NCBI GenBank assembly: GCA_003255065.1
Contig: QAOA01005727.1
Location: 235,582 to 299,581, forward strand
Reading direction: 5' to 3'
Source of the DNA: Cercis canadensis
Taxonomy: Eukaryota > Streptophyta > Magnoliopsida > Fabales > Fabaceae
DNA length: 64,000 bases
A program made the position numbers and the translations under genes. Shown here piece by piece: positions 1 to 11,671 of the stretch. Each line of letters starts with the position of its first letter. The stretch's first letter is position 1. Below the pieces are notes generated by a model. It was not told the DNA's origin. It worked only from the letters and a program-made list of their open reading frames with translations, and searched no databases.

Positions 1-1392
1 GCTGTATCAATTGGTGAACCATTAGGAGTGAAAATACTTCCTGAATCATCTCCAGTGGTGAATTCTCCTTCAAAATAGTTTATGGCATAAGATAACCAGT
101 TTGGCGGAAAGCCAAACAGAAAATTATTGAAAACCTGTCATAAATAAGAGGAACAAAAAGTTAAATCCTGATGACATGCATACCAAAATTTGTGACAGTT
201 ACCATTAAGAAATGTCAAGATAAGAAATGCTTGCATAACTCAATCAATCCACATGACTCTGGTGTAACCAATATATGCACAAAATTGCTCTACAGCTCAA
301 CCAGCATTCTTTCTTGCAATATATACAAAACTCGTTTTGAGTCCGCTCTGCTAAATGCAAGTAGAAAATGAAGATAATCAGAACCTCAATGATTCTTAAA
401 TGTTTTTTCCTGGGTTAAACAACACTATATTGAAAACAATGTGATCATATCAGAGTATGTATATCAAGATCCTATCCTATGAGTTATCAGTGGCTTATGA
501 GAATTATGACTGCAGTTGTTGTTAACCAATATACTGATCAACGGTCCACAATGGACTGGCTGCTATGTTATGTAACAATCTGTAAACAATATTAATCAAA
601 TAGAAAGGGAAAGAGCAAAACTTAATATCCGCAAACCTCAGAAGGAAAACCATTTTCCTTGGTGCGCTGCTCGTTAATGAAACCTCTGATGATAAGATAT
701 ATCCCATCAGCTGTCTCCAGGGAGAAAACATCATGTCTTTTGATAATTGGAGCAGAAACAAAGACACGTACTGCTTGTCGCCTTAATCACAAAATTAATG
801 AAATGAGATATAAGGATGAATAGCATATATCTACAATTATCTTTAGAATACTGGAAAGTTTACAAATCTGTGATCAGCTTAGCCTCATATGAGTCTGGTT
901 TAAGGAATTAAAGACAACATCGCCACTACATTAACTAACGAAGGAGAAAGGAGAACAAATGGGTAACTCTGAAGCTAATTCATAAATAATTAAGCACAGC
1001 GGAAAAAGAGGCAAAAGTAGAAAGCCCAGTGAAGACAAAAAGCAGAAAATGAAGGTGGAAATTGATTCTAACATAAATTCTCAGTAAAGCAAGAAAGGTC
1101 TGAAAACCCTAATACCCAATGGTTCTTACTCTCTTGATGTTAAGCCTGCAACGGCTAATCGCTTTCCTTGGAAGTCATTTTCAGCTTTAATCAGCCACCA
1201 ATCGTACAAGGAAACCTTCCGAAACATGAAAACGCATCAGAACCCATAGGCAGCAAAAATGAACCATTATCAGGCGGAAATTTAAGAAAGAAAAACAAGA
1301 TAAAAAGGTAAACTAACCGTTTTTTGGAAATAAGAAAATGAACCATCGTAGTTGGCGTTGTAAGATTGAGGGTCATTGTTGCTTGAAGCCAT
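1..1392 (-). CDS. KNL2: KNL2 (SANTA-domain centromere protein), 5' part, partial
   Basis: The first four exons can be read at 1392-1318, 1215-1130, 781-637 and 134-1, all with GT-AG borders and consistent phase; the gene continues beyond the left edge. The joined frame starts MASSNNDPQ and then gives a clear SANTA domain at about residues 25-115, recognisable by VSLYDWWLIKAENDFQGKRL, RQAVRVF, KRHDVFSLETADGI and FLFGFPPNW. In plants this N-terminal domain belongs to KINETOCHORE NULL2, the Mis18BP1-type nuclear factor that licenses loading of the centromeric histone CENH3. The ATG at 1392 is the first Met and lies just ahead of the domain. The CENPC-k motif that separates alpha and beta paralogues would be in the missing 3' part, so the paralogue cannot be decided here. 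Family assignment is secure; intron borders are read by eye. Confidence 0.88.
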
Positions 1393-1840
1393 CAACAGGG
1401 GAAACAGGAATTCCAGACTGAATAACCGGCGAGACCTGTTTGCCCGGGCGGGAAAAACCTATAAGTCTCGCCGCGCACCACCCGGCGAAGACAATTTAAA
1501 AATAATAATGAACAAAAAATATAAGACTAAATAATTTTGTATGTAAATTGATAATGTCAATTTAAAAAACTTTTTTGTTAGCATATTTAATACAACTTTA
1601 CATGTTTTAATTCATTTATTTAATCTTTTTTTTTTTTTTTTTACACAAAGATCAAGCAAAAAATCACTCTTTTCATAATTTGTGTTATGATTTTGATCTA
1701 TCTCTTTTATTTATGACGTTTTGGTCCCTGCAAATTGAGAAGAGTTTAAGAAAAAGAGAAAATTTTTACCAGAAAAAAAAAAAAAAAAGTTACAAAAATT
1801 GTAAGAAAAAGGGTCTATATGCTGNAAACCGCCAAATTAA
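1393..1840. other. Intergenic region between KNL2 and the ORRM2-like locus
   Basis: This divergent spacer holds the KNL2 5' flank and several A- and T-rich runs. A single N lies at 1825, next to an A-rich stretch. Unlike most other single Ns in the window, it is not flanked by two copies of the same sequence. No gene is seen. Confidence 0.5.
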
Positions 1841-4362
1841 TATAGGGAGGGAAAAAAAGAAAAGAAAGAAAATCAACCAGGGTTTTACATTTACTCCCTC
1901 CCCTCAATCTACTGCTGCATCTTCTACGCCCAGAGTTGGCAATTTGTATGTACTTCTGTCTTCAAATCTCAATCTGTAGCTTCCATTGCCACCGCCACTG
2001 CATCCGCTTCTGCTGTCGCCGCCTATGTCAACGCTAATGATAAACCCGCCGGTGCCCCTTCAACCACACTATTTGTCTCCGGTAACAGATTCTCTCTTAC
2101 AACTAACAACCTATTGAATTCTTTTTATTTTTCTGTTCGGCACATGTCTTTTGTTTTTTTTTATCTATCTGTAGAGAATAAACTCTATGGGATCAGGGGC
2201 AGATGCATAATCATAGTTAAGGGGGGCAGAGGGGCAAGATGAAATTGGAATATAGAGGTTAATTAATGCATAATTACCTTTTAAAGATAAAATTCAAATT
2301 CAATAATTTCTCAAACATTATGCTGATTAAAAGTTACTTGCACGAGTGATCATCAATGGAAAAAATTTTATCTACATATCTTTTATACAAAAATACGACG
2401 ATTTAATATCATGATGTTTGGTGGTAGATATGTTACGAAGGAGAAGGATCAAAATTGGGCTTAGCCACAAGGACTGATGATGAAGTTATTTGAATTGGAT
2501 TTTACAGTTGCACTAATTAGCTATGCACCTTTTCGTATGAGTTGCACCTCTATAACTTCAAACTTTTAAGCTTTCATTTTTTTTTTCCAAGTAAATATTT
2601 GAATTTAGCATTAATTTAGTGCCATTGGTTGCTGATGCTAAAGAGTTGTTTGTCTTAATGCATTTATTAAGAATCAAAATGGTGCTCACTAAGATATTTG
2701 CACGACCTTGATTCATGATTTATAAAATGACTCGACGTATTGCACTTTCAGGGGTTAACAAGAGAACCACATCAGAGAAACTTCATGAATCATTCTCTAA
2801 ATTTGGTGAAGTTGTTCATGGTACTACTTTCTTTCTTAATAGTTTTGCCCTCTTGAACTCTCTCAATCCCCAGTAGTCCAAATCTAGACAAAAAGTGAAC
2901 TCCATTGTTGCATTTGCTTACTGTAGCTGTTGGTTGAGTACGATCTCTCTCTCTCACAAACACACACACGTGCACGCATGCACAAATACACACATAGGCA
3001 CTCTCCCTGCAGGTGTGCAAAAATAGCTTGATTCTTCTTAATGGAACTCTGTAGAACATGCTTCATAAAAAATCATCTTACAAGTATGTAGCTTGTTTGG
3101 CTGCTGTTAAGATCATGTGGCATGAATCACAAAAGAAAAGTGAGGATCTCTGTGAATGTCAAAGTTGTATTCACTTATATGTCTGATGATTATCTGGATC
3201 TGCTTAATTTGTATTATTCTCATCCATAATCTAATTTCATTTTGGATAGCTGTTGTGAAGATTCAATTTCTGATGCTTCAAGTATTAATTCAATTCATAT
3301 CTTTTCATCATTGACCTAGGCTTTTGATGGGAAGAAAATTATAATGTTGTGTAATGTTTTGCCTATATCTCAGCCAGGGTAGCGACAGAGCGTGTTACTG
3401 GATATTCAAGGGGCTTTGGGTTTGTGAGATATGCCACTCTAGAAGATGCAGAGAAAGGAATTAAATGAATGGATGCACAGGTCAGGATATACATTCATCC
3501 TATTCTAATGTTCCATCTATTACACCTTGGCTTTGATTCTTTTGATCCCGTGATCTGATCCTTAGTCCTATATCTTAAAGGGGAAAATAAGTTCAGTCAT
3601 CTTTATTCTTAATGGCAAGATAGATGATACCAAATGCTAACAGTTGAAAACTTGAGAGATCAAAATGAAAATTTCATTTTATATTTTCACCATTTTCCTG
3701 TTACTAAGTGCTTGTTTGGAAAAGAGCTGGGAGTAGGTTTGTGGTGTTGTAGCTTTGGTAATGGCTGATTTTTAAAGAAACTATGCTTACTAGTTGTGAT
3801 TCTTGTGAACAATAATACTTCTCCAATGGAAATTATTATTTTTTATTTTTATCTTTTTGTCTTCATTTTTTGGTTGCTGTGATCTTGAGCCTGATTTTGA
3901 ACTTTCTTTAGGTGCTTTTATTGTATGACAATCATAAGCTGCAATACGAAATTTTCCATTCATTGCTGCTATACATTTTGGAAGACCTAATATGAGGGAT
4001 TGTCTTTATCACAACCCATTTGCTTCCCATGAGGTGGGGATGCCTGAATCTGAGAGCGCAGTGTTTGGATTCTTGTTTGTATAATTGTGTATCAGCTTGT
4101 GTCAATGTGCATTTCGGTGCATGAATCTTGCAGTATATTATCTAAATCTGTTGATAGCAGAGGACATTAACTGCATTTTATCTTATTCTCTTTTCCATTT
4201 TTCCTGCTGCAGTTTCCTCAAAATTGCAGTTATATATAATTTTTTTCCGTTTTTGTGGATATGCAGTTTCTTGAGGGGTGGGTAATCTTTGCCGAATACG
4301 CACGACCAAGACTTCCCCCAGGACAGCCAGATTCTCAAGCAATATACCACACTACTCGCTAA
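1841..4362 (+). pseudogene. ORRM2: ORRM2-like organelle RRM protein gene, apparently broken
   Basis: Four exons (to 2081, 2752-2820, 3374-3480 and 4267-4362) join in phase with GT-AG borders. They encode one RRM: LFVSGVNKRTTSEKL, then the RNP1-type stretch GYSRGFGFVRYATLEDAEKG, then FLEGWVIFAEYARPR. This order closely resembles the mitochondrial organelle RRM proteins of the ORRM2 type, which act in C-to-U RNA editing. The region before the RRM is Ala/Ser-rich, as expected of a transit peptide. Two lesions are visible. Codon 3466-3468 is TGA, where the family has Gly in KGI-x-GMD, so the RRM is cut before its last strand. In the RRM frame there is also no ATG between the upstream stop at 1838 and the RRM; the ATGs present in exon 1 are out of frame. 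It could be a pseudogene, a gene with sequencing errors, or one with an unseen upstream exon. Confidence 0.7.
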
Positions 4363-5581
4363 AAATCATATAAATCAGTTGAAGATTAAATTTAAAGATA
4401 CCATTTTTGTGGCATCACGGAATCCGTGACTGATATAAGAGAATATGATTTGACCCAATGCCGAAAATCTGAATTTAGACTACAAATATCGGTTGCCAAT
4501 ACTCAGATTTTATGGTTCCTTCAAACCCACCAGAGAATGGACTCGTGCTATTTTCTTTATTTCTGTTTATACATTTCTCTTTTTTTTTTCTTTTTTTATT
4601 GATACATTTCTCTTGTTGTACTTTAAGATTGTTGTAAATTTTTCTTATCATCACGTACTATCACGTAAACTATTTATCATTCTCTTCTATTAAAATGATT
4701 TATTATATGTAGGGCCTTTTTTGAAAATAAATTTTATTTAATATAGTGCTCAACGGAAGACTGTTAACCTAAACTAGGGATTCAATCTCATTCAAGTAAA
4801 AACTAATTAAAATAGATCGAATAATTGTTTTAGTTGAATTTTTTTAAGTAAATCAATCAGTTTGATGTGGTTCTTGTTCTATATTTAAATAATTGATTAT
4901 AACCAACCGATCAACCTGATTAAACATAATAACTTAACAATATAGATGCTTTTAGGTTTTTGAGACTTTCTTAAAAGGGAGAATTACTGAAAAGGAAAGA
5001 TAAGGAAAATTTGTTTTAAAAATAAAAATTAGCATGATGATCTATAGTTAGCTATGACTGTTTTTAGTGATATTTTTCTTTTTTCAAATAAATTTTTCTT
5101 ATCTTAACTTTCTTTTTTAGTAATTCTCCCTTTCTAAAATAACATTTCATTTTGATAATAATATGGAAGTCAATTTCAGGTTTTGAAAGATTTTCTCTAA
5201 CTTTGTTTTAATATGCAAACAAATCAACTACGCAATCCAATCCAATTTAATTGAGGTTAGATTATATTAGTTTGGTTTTGTCCATTGACAATGGTTTGAT
5301 CAGATAGAACTTTGTCACAACCAGTTCGGTTAATTCAGTTGACAAAAGTGCAAAAACTGAACTCAATTGGCAGAACATCTCTATCGAAACCTTTTTCCAT
5401 GAACAAAAGTACCACTCAGCCAACCTTTCCCTTGGGTGAGGTAGACCCAAGATACACTAATATTAAGTTTAATTTGGAGAAAATTCAAGTTTTTAAATTT
5501 TATTAAGAATAATAATAGAGATACTCTAAACAAAATAAAAATCAATAGGTTACACATAACTGCCGTATTAGATTTTTTTTT
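4363..5581. other. Intergenic AT-rich region
   Basis: No gene is seen. The only structure recognised is the short inverted-repeat element at 4974-5133, listed separately. Confidence 0.5.
4974..5133. mobile_element. MITE-like short inverted-repeat element
   Basis: The left arm begins AAAGGGAGAATTACTGAAAA and the right end is its reverse complement with few changes (...TTTAGTAATTCTCCCTTT). The arms are about 45 bp and enclose about 70 bp of AT-rich sequence with no coding potential. Size and structure fit a MITE. I could not define a target duplication, so the superfamily is open. Confidence 0.55.
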
Positions 5582-6568
5582 GACAAAATTTAGATAAAGT
5601 TTTATAAGTGTCGGTAGTGTTGTTCCTCAATTAAAATATAACATGTGTATTATTTTGTCCACATCAGCGCCATCTTAACATATCTGTTACGTAACTTTGT
5701 TAGCCCTTTATTTTTCACCTTTCACCTTCTCCATCTCTCTTTCACGTTGGGTTGCTTCACTTTTTTGAATATCTCTTTCAATTCTCAGTAAACAGGGATA
5801 ATGCATTCAAAAAAATTGTGACACAACACATAAGCATCACTCTAATACCCAATACAGGAGGACATCAATTGTATATCTCTAACTTCATTGAATCTTATCT
5901 TTGATGCAAGCACAAAGAGTAATCAAAAGAAAACAATAAGAAGGATCAATTACTGGGCTATGACTGTGAGGATGCTTCAATTGATCATTATGACGCGGAT
6001 ACCATCGCATTGGAGACAAATGGCCTCGAGTGCGGGCAATATGAGCTCAGCCATGATACATTGCCCTGGGGTTCGAAGCAGCTAATAGATTTAGCAGAAA
6101 ATTGGGGCGCAATTGAATAGGGTCACGTATATGAGGTTGTAATAGGAGAAGTATCGAAACAGGTGATTAAAGAAGGCAACTATGCCGATGGGGTTGAAGA
6201 AAACAGAGAAGAGAAAGCGAGGATGCAGAAGGAGATGGGAAATGCGAAACTAAAGAAAATTGATGATATAAGGCAAAGGAAGCTTTGGGGTTTTCAAAGT
6301 TGAAAACTTGTTCGATGGGGTTCAATGGCAACTGGGCTTTTGAATGCATTATCCTTGTTTACTAAGAATTGAAAGAGAGATTCAGAAAAGTGAAACAACC
6401 CAACGTGGAAGAGAAATGGAGAAGGTGAAAGGTGAAGAAGAAATGGCTAATGAAGTTACGTAGCAAACATGTTGAGGTGGCGCTGATGTGGACAAAATAA
6501 TACACATGTTATATTTTAATTGAAGAACAACACCACAAACACTTATAGAACTTTACCTAAGTTTTGTC
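5582..6568. mobile_element. Mutator-like (Pack-MULE-like) element with ~230-bp terminal inverted repeats
   Basis: The left end starts GACAAAATTTAGATAAAG and the right end is its reverse complement starting GACAAAACTTAGGTAAAG. Similarity continues inward for roughly 230 bp (5582-5810 against 6340-6568), including the shared CATGTGTATTATTTTGTCCA and CACGTTGGGTTG segments. Both ends abut T runs: exactly nine T at 5573-5581, and T from 6569. This fits a 9-bp target duplication, the size typical of Mutator-like elements, although a T run is weak proof. No transposase is present, so the element is non-autonomous. Its interior (about 5820-6330) holds a mostly open frame that looks captured from a host gene, which is the definition of a Pack-MULE. 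Confidence 0.75.
5923..6303 (+). pseudogene. Coding fragment inside the MULE, source gene not recognised
   Basis: One frame is open across 127 codons except for a single TAG at 6118-6120. Before the stop it reads ...LLGYDCEDASIDHYDADT... and ...ELSHDTLPWGSKQLI.... After it comes a charged, probably helical stretch (EENREEKARMQKEMGNAKL). Composition and length look like real coding sequence, unlike the AT-rich flanks. There is no clear start codon and the frame ends near the right inverted repeat. I do not recognise the family. Because it lies entirely between MULE terminal repeats, the simplest reading is a captured and partly decayed host gene fragment. Confidence 0.45.
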
Positions 6569-6591
6569 TTTTTTTTTTTTTTTTAATATTA

Positions 6592-7270
6592 TAAGTATCC
6601 CAACTTTACCCAATTGAGCTTGGACTTAATCTTGTTCAAAAATTAAAGCAATTACGGTTTCTCCTCTCCCAACAATACTCTCACTAGACCTCGAACTCTT
6701 GACCACAACCAAAACGCACGTCCAAAGTTCAACTTATTACCAATTGAACAAGCGCTAATATCACGAGTATTTCACTTTACCCAATTGAGCATGAGTCTAA
6801 TCTCGTTCGAGGGTTAGAACAATTATGATTTTTCCTCTCCCAACAATACTTTCACTAGGCCTCGAACATTTGACCACAACCAAAAGCGCATGCCCAAAGT
6901 TCAACTTGTTACCAATTGGACAAAGTGCTTGTTGGTACTGCCGTATTAGATTTACTTCAGCTTTTAGAACAGTGTAAAAAATAGACAACCTTCACATTGA
7001 CCAAATCATCAAAAAGATGGCAAACTTAACAAACGAATCAACTGTGGGAATTTCAATTAACTCAAACAAAATGAACTCAACCAACAAAAAAAGGCTCATT
7101 GATGCAGAATTCCCACAAACTGCCAGTTATGTGGCTTGAATTCTGCCGTATTAATTACTATAGTACAAGTGTATAAATGTTCTTGTTAAACATTACCTAT
7201 TAACATCATATGAAATCAAAGAAAAAAGCATATAAACTATCTTATAAATCGGCCATGGAAACAAGCATTA
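6592..7270. repeat. Segment duplicated across N 7271, copy 1
   Basis: Near-identical to 7272-7950 at a constant offset of 680 bp, with scattered single-base differences. The two copies meet exactly at the single N. This is best explained as overlapping allelic contig ends that were not merged. Confidence 0.85.
6593..6935 (-). mobile_element. Two tandem SINE-like units (minus orientation)
   Basis: Read on the minus strand, two related units of roughly 160-190 bp (about 6935-6782 and 6780-6593) each carry a tRNA-like pair of motifs. These are an A-box-like CAATTGGTAA(T/C)AAG and a B-box-like GTTCGAGG(T/C)CTAG, spaced as in tRNA-derived SINEs. The same pair recurs at 7273-7616 in the second contig copy. 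I did not identify a poly(A) tail or target duplication, so the class is tentative. Confidence 0.4.
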
Positions 7271-7271
7271 N

Positions 7272-7950
7272 AAATATCCCCACTTTACCCAATTGAGCGT
7301 GGACTTAATCTTGTTCAAAAATTAAAGCAATTACGGTTTCTCCTCTCCCAACAATACTCTCACTAGACCTCGAACTCTTGACTACAGCCAAGACGCACGT
7401 CCAAAGTTCAACTTATTACCAATTAAACAAGCGCTAATATCACGAGTATCTTCACTTTACCCAATTGAGCATGAGTCTAATCTCGTTTGAGGGTTAGAAC
7501 AATTATGATTTTTCCTCTCCCAACAATACTTTTACTGGGCCTCGAACATTTGGCCACAACCAAAAGCGCATGCCCAAAGTTCAACTTGTTACCAATTGGA
7601 CAAAGCGCTTGTTGGTATTGCCGTATTAGATTTACTTCAGCTTTTAGAACAGTGTAAAAAATAGACAACCTTCACATTGACCAAATCATCAAAAAGATGG
7701 CAAACTTAACAAACGAATCAACTGTGGGAATTTCAATTAACTCAAACAAAATGAACTCAACCAACAAAAAAGGGCTCATTGATGCAGAATTCCCACAAAC
7801 TGCCAGTTATGTGGCTTGAATTCTGCCGTATTAATTACTATAGTACAAGTGTATAAATGTTCTTGTTAAACATTACCTATTAACATCATATGAAATCAAA
7901 GAAAAAAGCATATAAACTATCTTATAAATCGGCCATGGAAACAAGCATTA
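7272..7950. repeat. Segment duplicated across N 7271, copy 2
   Basis: Second copy of 6592-7270. It continues directly into unique sequence leading to the CUE gene, so this is the copy that connects to the right-hand contig. Confidence 0.85.
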
Positions 7951-8015
7951 TCAATACCCACACCCAGGCTCAGCCGAGAACCTCCAAATAGAGAACGACG
8001 AAGAAAAACAAAAAG

Positions 8016-9872
8016 CTAAAATATGTCTGGGTGGAACTGCCCAGAAATAGAGCTACTTTCTTGCGCCCTCTGCAGATGGACCTTCAATGCATAGTTGTTC
8101 AGCTGCATCACGAAAATGTCAAACCTTCTGCTTTGCCCACGACAACTTAATTTATTAACAACACTCATACTCTACTATTATTATTCAAATTTCCATTCAT
8201 CCATATGATAAACTGAATCAATTGTGAGGAATAGCTTAGAGCACTCTTTCATGCAATAAATCATGGTTAACAAAAATCTTAGTCGCCAATCAAGGGAATA
8301 ATACTTTGTAAAATATAATGCATTCAATTATATTCTCAAAGAACAGTATTTGTGATTTGCAATCTATGATTGAAACTTAATTGAGCAAGTGATAGAAGTA
8401 GCTACAGGCTTGCTAAAGTCCTAAAAGAAACCTACAAAATTGGTGAGGAAAAAGACAGAAATCATTATGAAAAACTGGGTAAAGAAAATTACCTCCAAGC
8501 TTCGTACTTTTTCTTGGTACTGGCTTAAGACATGCTTCAATTGCTGCACTCCCTTTGTCTTCTCCTCTTGCTCTAAGTTGCGTTCGTGCTGGATGGCAAC
8601 TGCTCTCTTCAAAATTTGATTGTCATTTAACAAACTCTGCAACTGTACCTTCAGAGAAGCATGCTCCAGCTGCTCCATGGACACAAAAACAATGGGGGTG
8701 ATTATCTGGGAAGAAAACCATTACTCTCCACCCTTTTCAGGGTTGAAGGGGATCGTGTATTTATTCCAATTTGATATTCTCACGGATAGAAATGAAAAGC
8801 ATAAGTAGTTGCTAGACTACCTCCTTTGACGCCCTTGTTTGGACACTTATACATTGTTCAAAAGCCTCCAAAATTCTGGCAGCACGTCCCCTGGCATCGT
8901 CAAGGTCTGTTGATTTCATCATCTCGTCCACAAATAAATCCACCCACTTCATCCCATCTGTTGGATGTCCACAACTAGTTGTTGATTTGGTATCCTTTCC
9001 AGCTTCACTTGTCTTCTCCCACCTTTGACTGCCTGTTCAATTAAGAAGACAAAGCAATCTGAGCCCAATGCATACACATTTTCCACTGAAAATTGACATT
9101 ATATAGCAGTAAGGGGAAACATGCTACATGACTTACATGTAGCTTGATTCTGATTGAAGATGGCATCGCAATTTCCAATTACTGCAGAATCACAACTTTG
9201 TGATATGTCTCTACCATGAATGTCCCCAGAGGAAAGTGTACCCAAGCACTTGATGGCATCTTCAATCTTACAATAGTTATCTCTAAACACTCTTTCCACG
9301 ACCTAATGGGAATAAAAGCTAACAATACATTTAACCAAAAACTTCAAACTAACCTCCAAATTCACAAACAATTAGTAAGGCCTGTAAATTCAATCATATT
9401 TTTCCCATTTCCCCGATTGCTACACAGTTATATACAAAATAAGCAAAATTCAGTGGAATATACAGCATTTAATGCCTCCAAGTACAATGCAAACCAAATG
9501 CATAGTAAAACCCATTGGAAAAAATCATGTTCAATGAATTATAAAAATTTCTAGCAGCTGAAGTTTTAGATAAAATACTAGAATTTTGGAAAACGTTACC
9601 CTTCATCCATAATTAAACTATCAAAAGGGAAAAAAAGAGTCATTATTACAAATGCTAATTATTGCAAGTGTGAAACGCACCTCAGGCTCCAAAGCTGGGA
9701 ACATCTGAAGCAAGGCTGAAACATTGTCATCGGATCCTGAAACGGGTTCGAACCGGTTCGGAGATTCGTAACTCGACCATCTGGATTTCTTAGCGGAAGA
9801 GCACGACGGCGGAGAAGAAGATCCGAAGATCTCTTCGTAGCCGACCCTCTTGCCACAAATTCCCGCAGACAT
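8016..9872 (-). CDS. CUE-domain protein (ubiquitin-binding family), At5g32440-like
   Basis: Five exons, 9872-9681, 9302-9137, 9032-8821, about 8669-8493 and 8102-8016, join in phase to 834 nt, giving 277 residues. The protein starts MSAGICGKRVGYEEIFGSS. A CUE domain lies at about residues 50-95 (VSALLQMFPALEPE, then VFRDNYCKIEDAIKCL). CUE domains bind mono-ubiquitin. The C-terminal half (about 196-250) is rich in Leu, Gln, Glu and Lys (QLKHVLSQYQEKVRSLE) and is probably a coiled coil. It ends with the conserved tail NNYALKVHL...GQFHPDIF. The start at 9872 is the only ATG ahead of the conserved N-terminus; a GTG two codons upstream is not needed. The acceptor of exon 4 could also be 3 nt earlier. 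The cellular role in plants is not known to me. Confidence 0.85.
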
Positions 9873-11343
9873 CGTCACCTTAACCCTTTACTCTACCCCC
9901 AATAAAACCCTAGTACTGTTGTTCTGTATCCCACACCAAAAGAAAAGTTGTGTCCTGGTCTGAAAATCTGGATAATACCAGCCGACCCACAAATTTCTGT
10001 AAATTTTTTATTTTAAGGCTCTGTATTTGTGAATTTTCAATTGGGGTTGATGTAAAATTACTACTTCTTCGATGAGTAGTTGAAATTATATCCAAAAACT
10101 AGGGTTTCATGGAGGCTGTGAAGGCTGGTGGCCTTGAGAAAGATGAGGCGACAAGATTTCAGAATCTTGATGTCTTTTATATATAAAGGGTAGCTAATAG
10201 CTTTTTTCAACTTTACAGTTACGGTAGATGCAAAAGAAGCACTATTGGGAAAGACAATGCAGTTGGAAATTTTTTTTTTTCTGGGTTCTTTTCATCTTGT
10301 GTTGGGCCATTGTAGCAGTTGGATTCATTCGTTGCTTCTCGGGCTACAAAAGATAGGCAACGCCGTGGCTGCAAGAAAGAATATAGTTGCAGCGTTGCAC
10401 AAAGTTTTATCATTATTTTTTTCGCTCCTATATTTTTCTTTTTTATGTGAAAGTGAAACCATATTTTTTCCTCTCTTATATATTTTTTTTGAGTTATTCT
10501 TTTCCTCTATTACAGCCATTTATGATTTTAAGATAAGATAAGAAAAATTATTAGTTAAATTTTGGAAATAATCATGTTCTATAATATAATGCTGTAAGAG
10601 AACATGCCATATTGAATAAATTATTTGTTTTTTTTTGTTACAAAAAGTTAAGAAATTATTTGGAAAATTAAAAACATAATTCATATCTTACTAATATATT
10701 TTATAATCTCTAACCCAAGCTATTAATTAATAAATTTGAATTTTTCACTGTTGAATTAAGCATTCATTGGCCTATTATAAATTTTCTTTTATGCTATTGA
10801 CACAATAAGAAATAGTATAGAACAATTAACTAATAAAGAATTTTGCTTGATTATTGAAAATTTCAGTAATTTTTTTGTAAATATTTAGTTGGCTTTTTAA
10901 GTTTAAACTATGTGTAGTGCAAAGATTTGGCGTCGAAGCTTTGGCAAATAGAGTCTCAACTTTCAATTTGACAACTAACCTATCTCAATATGTTAAAAAA
11001 AAAATAAAAATTAACCTATCTCAACCTTATGAAACATCTCAATGGGTATTTTGTGTTCAAGTGAAAAGGATAATGTTGGAAATTTTTATTTATAAATATG
11101 AACTACTACTCTATATAGGAATCAATGAGTGAAGTGATAGTTGGAAAATCTAAGTCTCGTGTATAATGAAGACCAAATGACAATCAACAAATAGAAAATG
11201 AATCGGTTATATAAGATGTCTTTAAACTTCAAAGTCGAAGAGAGTCAATAATTGAAATTAAAAGTTAAAAGGTTTATGTGGTTAAATCTCAAACTTGAAG
11301 GGGTTATATGTGCATTTTTTTGTCAATAATTAGAACTGCAAAT
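9873..11343. other. Intergenic region upstream of the CUE gene
   Basis: Holds the CUE gene 5' flank, then AT-rich sequence. A small plus-strand frame of 25 codons with a start context GTTTCATGG lies at 10109-10186. It has no recognisable family and no downstream partner exon that I can find. Nothing else is supported. Confidence 0.4.
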
Positions 11344-11670
11344 ATGTCATTAGTAATTATTTCATATTATCAACAATAAAATATTTGTGCACAAGAAAGG
11401 GCAAAAAAAATCAATGTTTGGGTTTTGATGGATGAATTATTCAAGTACTTAAAATTTGTTGAAGTTTGTAACAAGTTGTGGCTGTAGTTTAGTGGTAAGA
11501 ATTCCACGTTGTGGCCGTGGAGACCTGGGCTCGAATCCCAGCAGCCACATTTGTTTTTAACAATATTTTCCATTCTTTATATTTACGACATCGTTTCAAT
11601 AGGTGCACGGTAACCCCATGACTTCTTCTTTCCAGCAAGTTCCGTGGGCAAAATAGTCAATCAGATCAAG
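11344..11670. repeat. Segment duplicated across N 11671, copy 1 (contains tRNA-His)
   Basis: Near-identical to 11672-12002, differing by a few bases and by the length of one A run. The copies meet at the single N at 11671. This looks like unmerged contig overlap. Confidence 0.9.
11478..11549 (+). tRNA. tRNA-His (GTG), copy 1
   Basis: A 72-nt cloverleaf. The acceptor stem GTGGCTG pairs with CAGCCAC, followed by discriminator A. The D arm contains TAGTTTAGTGGTAA. The anticodon stem CCACG/CGTGG encloses the loop TTGTGGC with anticodon GTG. The T arm is CTGGGCTCGAATCCCAG with the B box GGCTCGAATCC. There is no intron and CCA is not encoded, as in nuclear tRNA genes. A T run follows as a Pol III terminator. 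The -1 G needed by histidyl-tRNA synthetase is not encoded, which is normal in eukaryotes, where it is added after transcription. Confidence 0.97.
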
Positions 11671-11671
11671 N

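Larger units (their letters stand above)
6569..8015. other. Intergenic block, largely one segment present twice
   Basis: After the MULE, a segment of about 680 bp appears twice around the single N at 7271. It contains SINE-like units and non-coding sequence. No gene is seen; small frames here are the same frame repeated in both copies. Confidence 0.55.
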
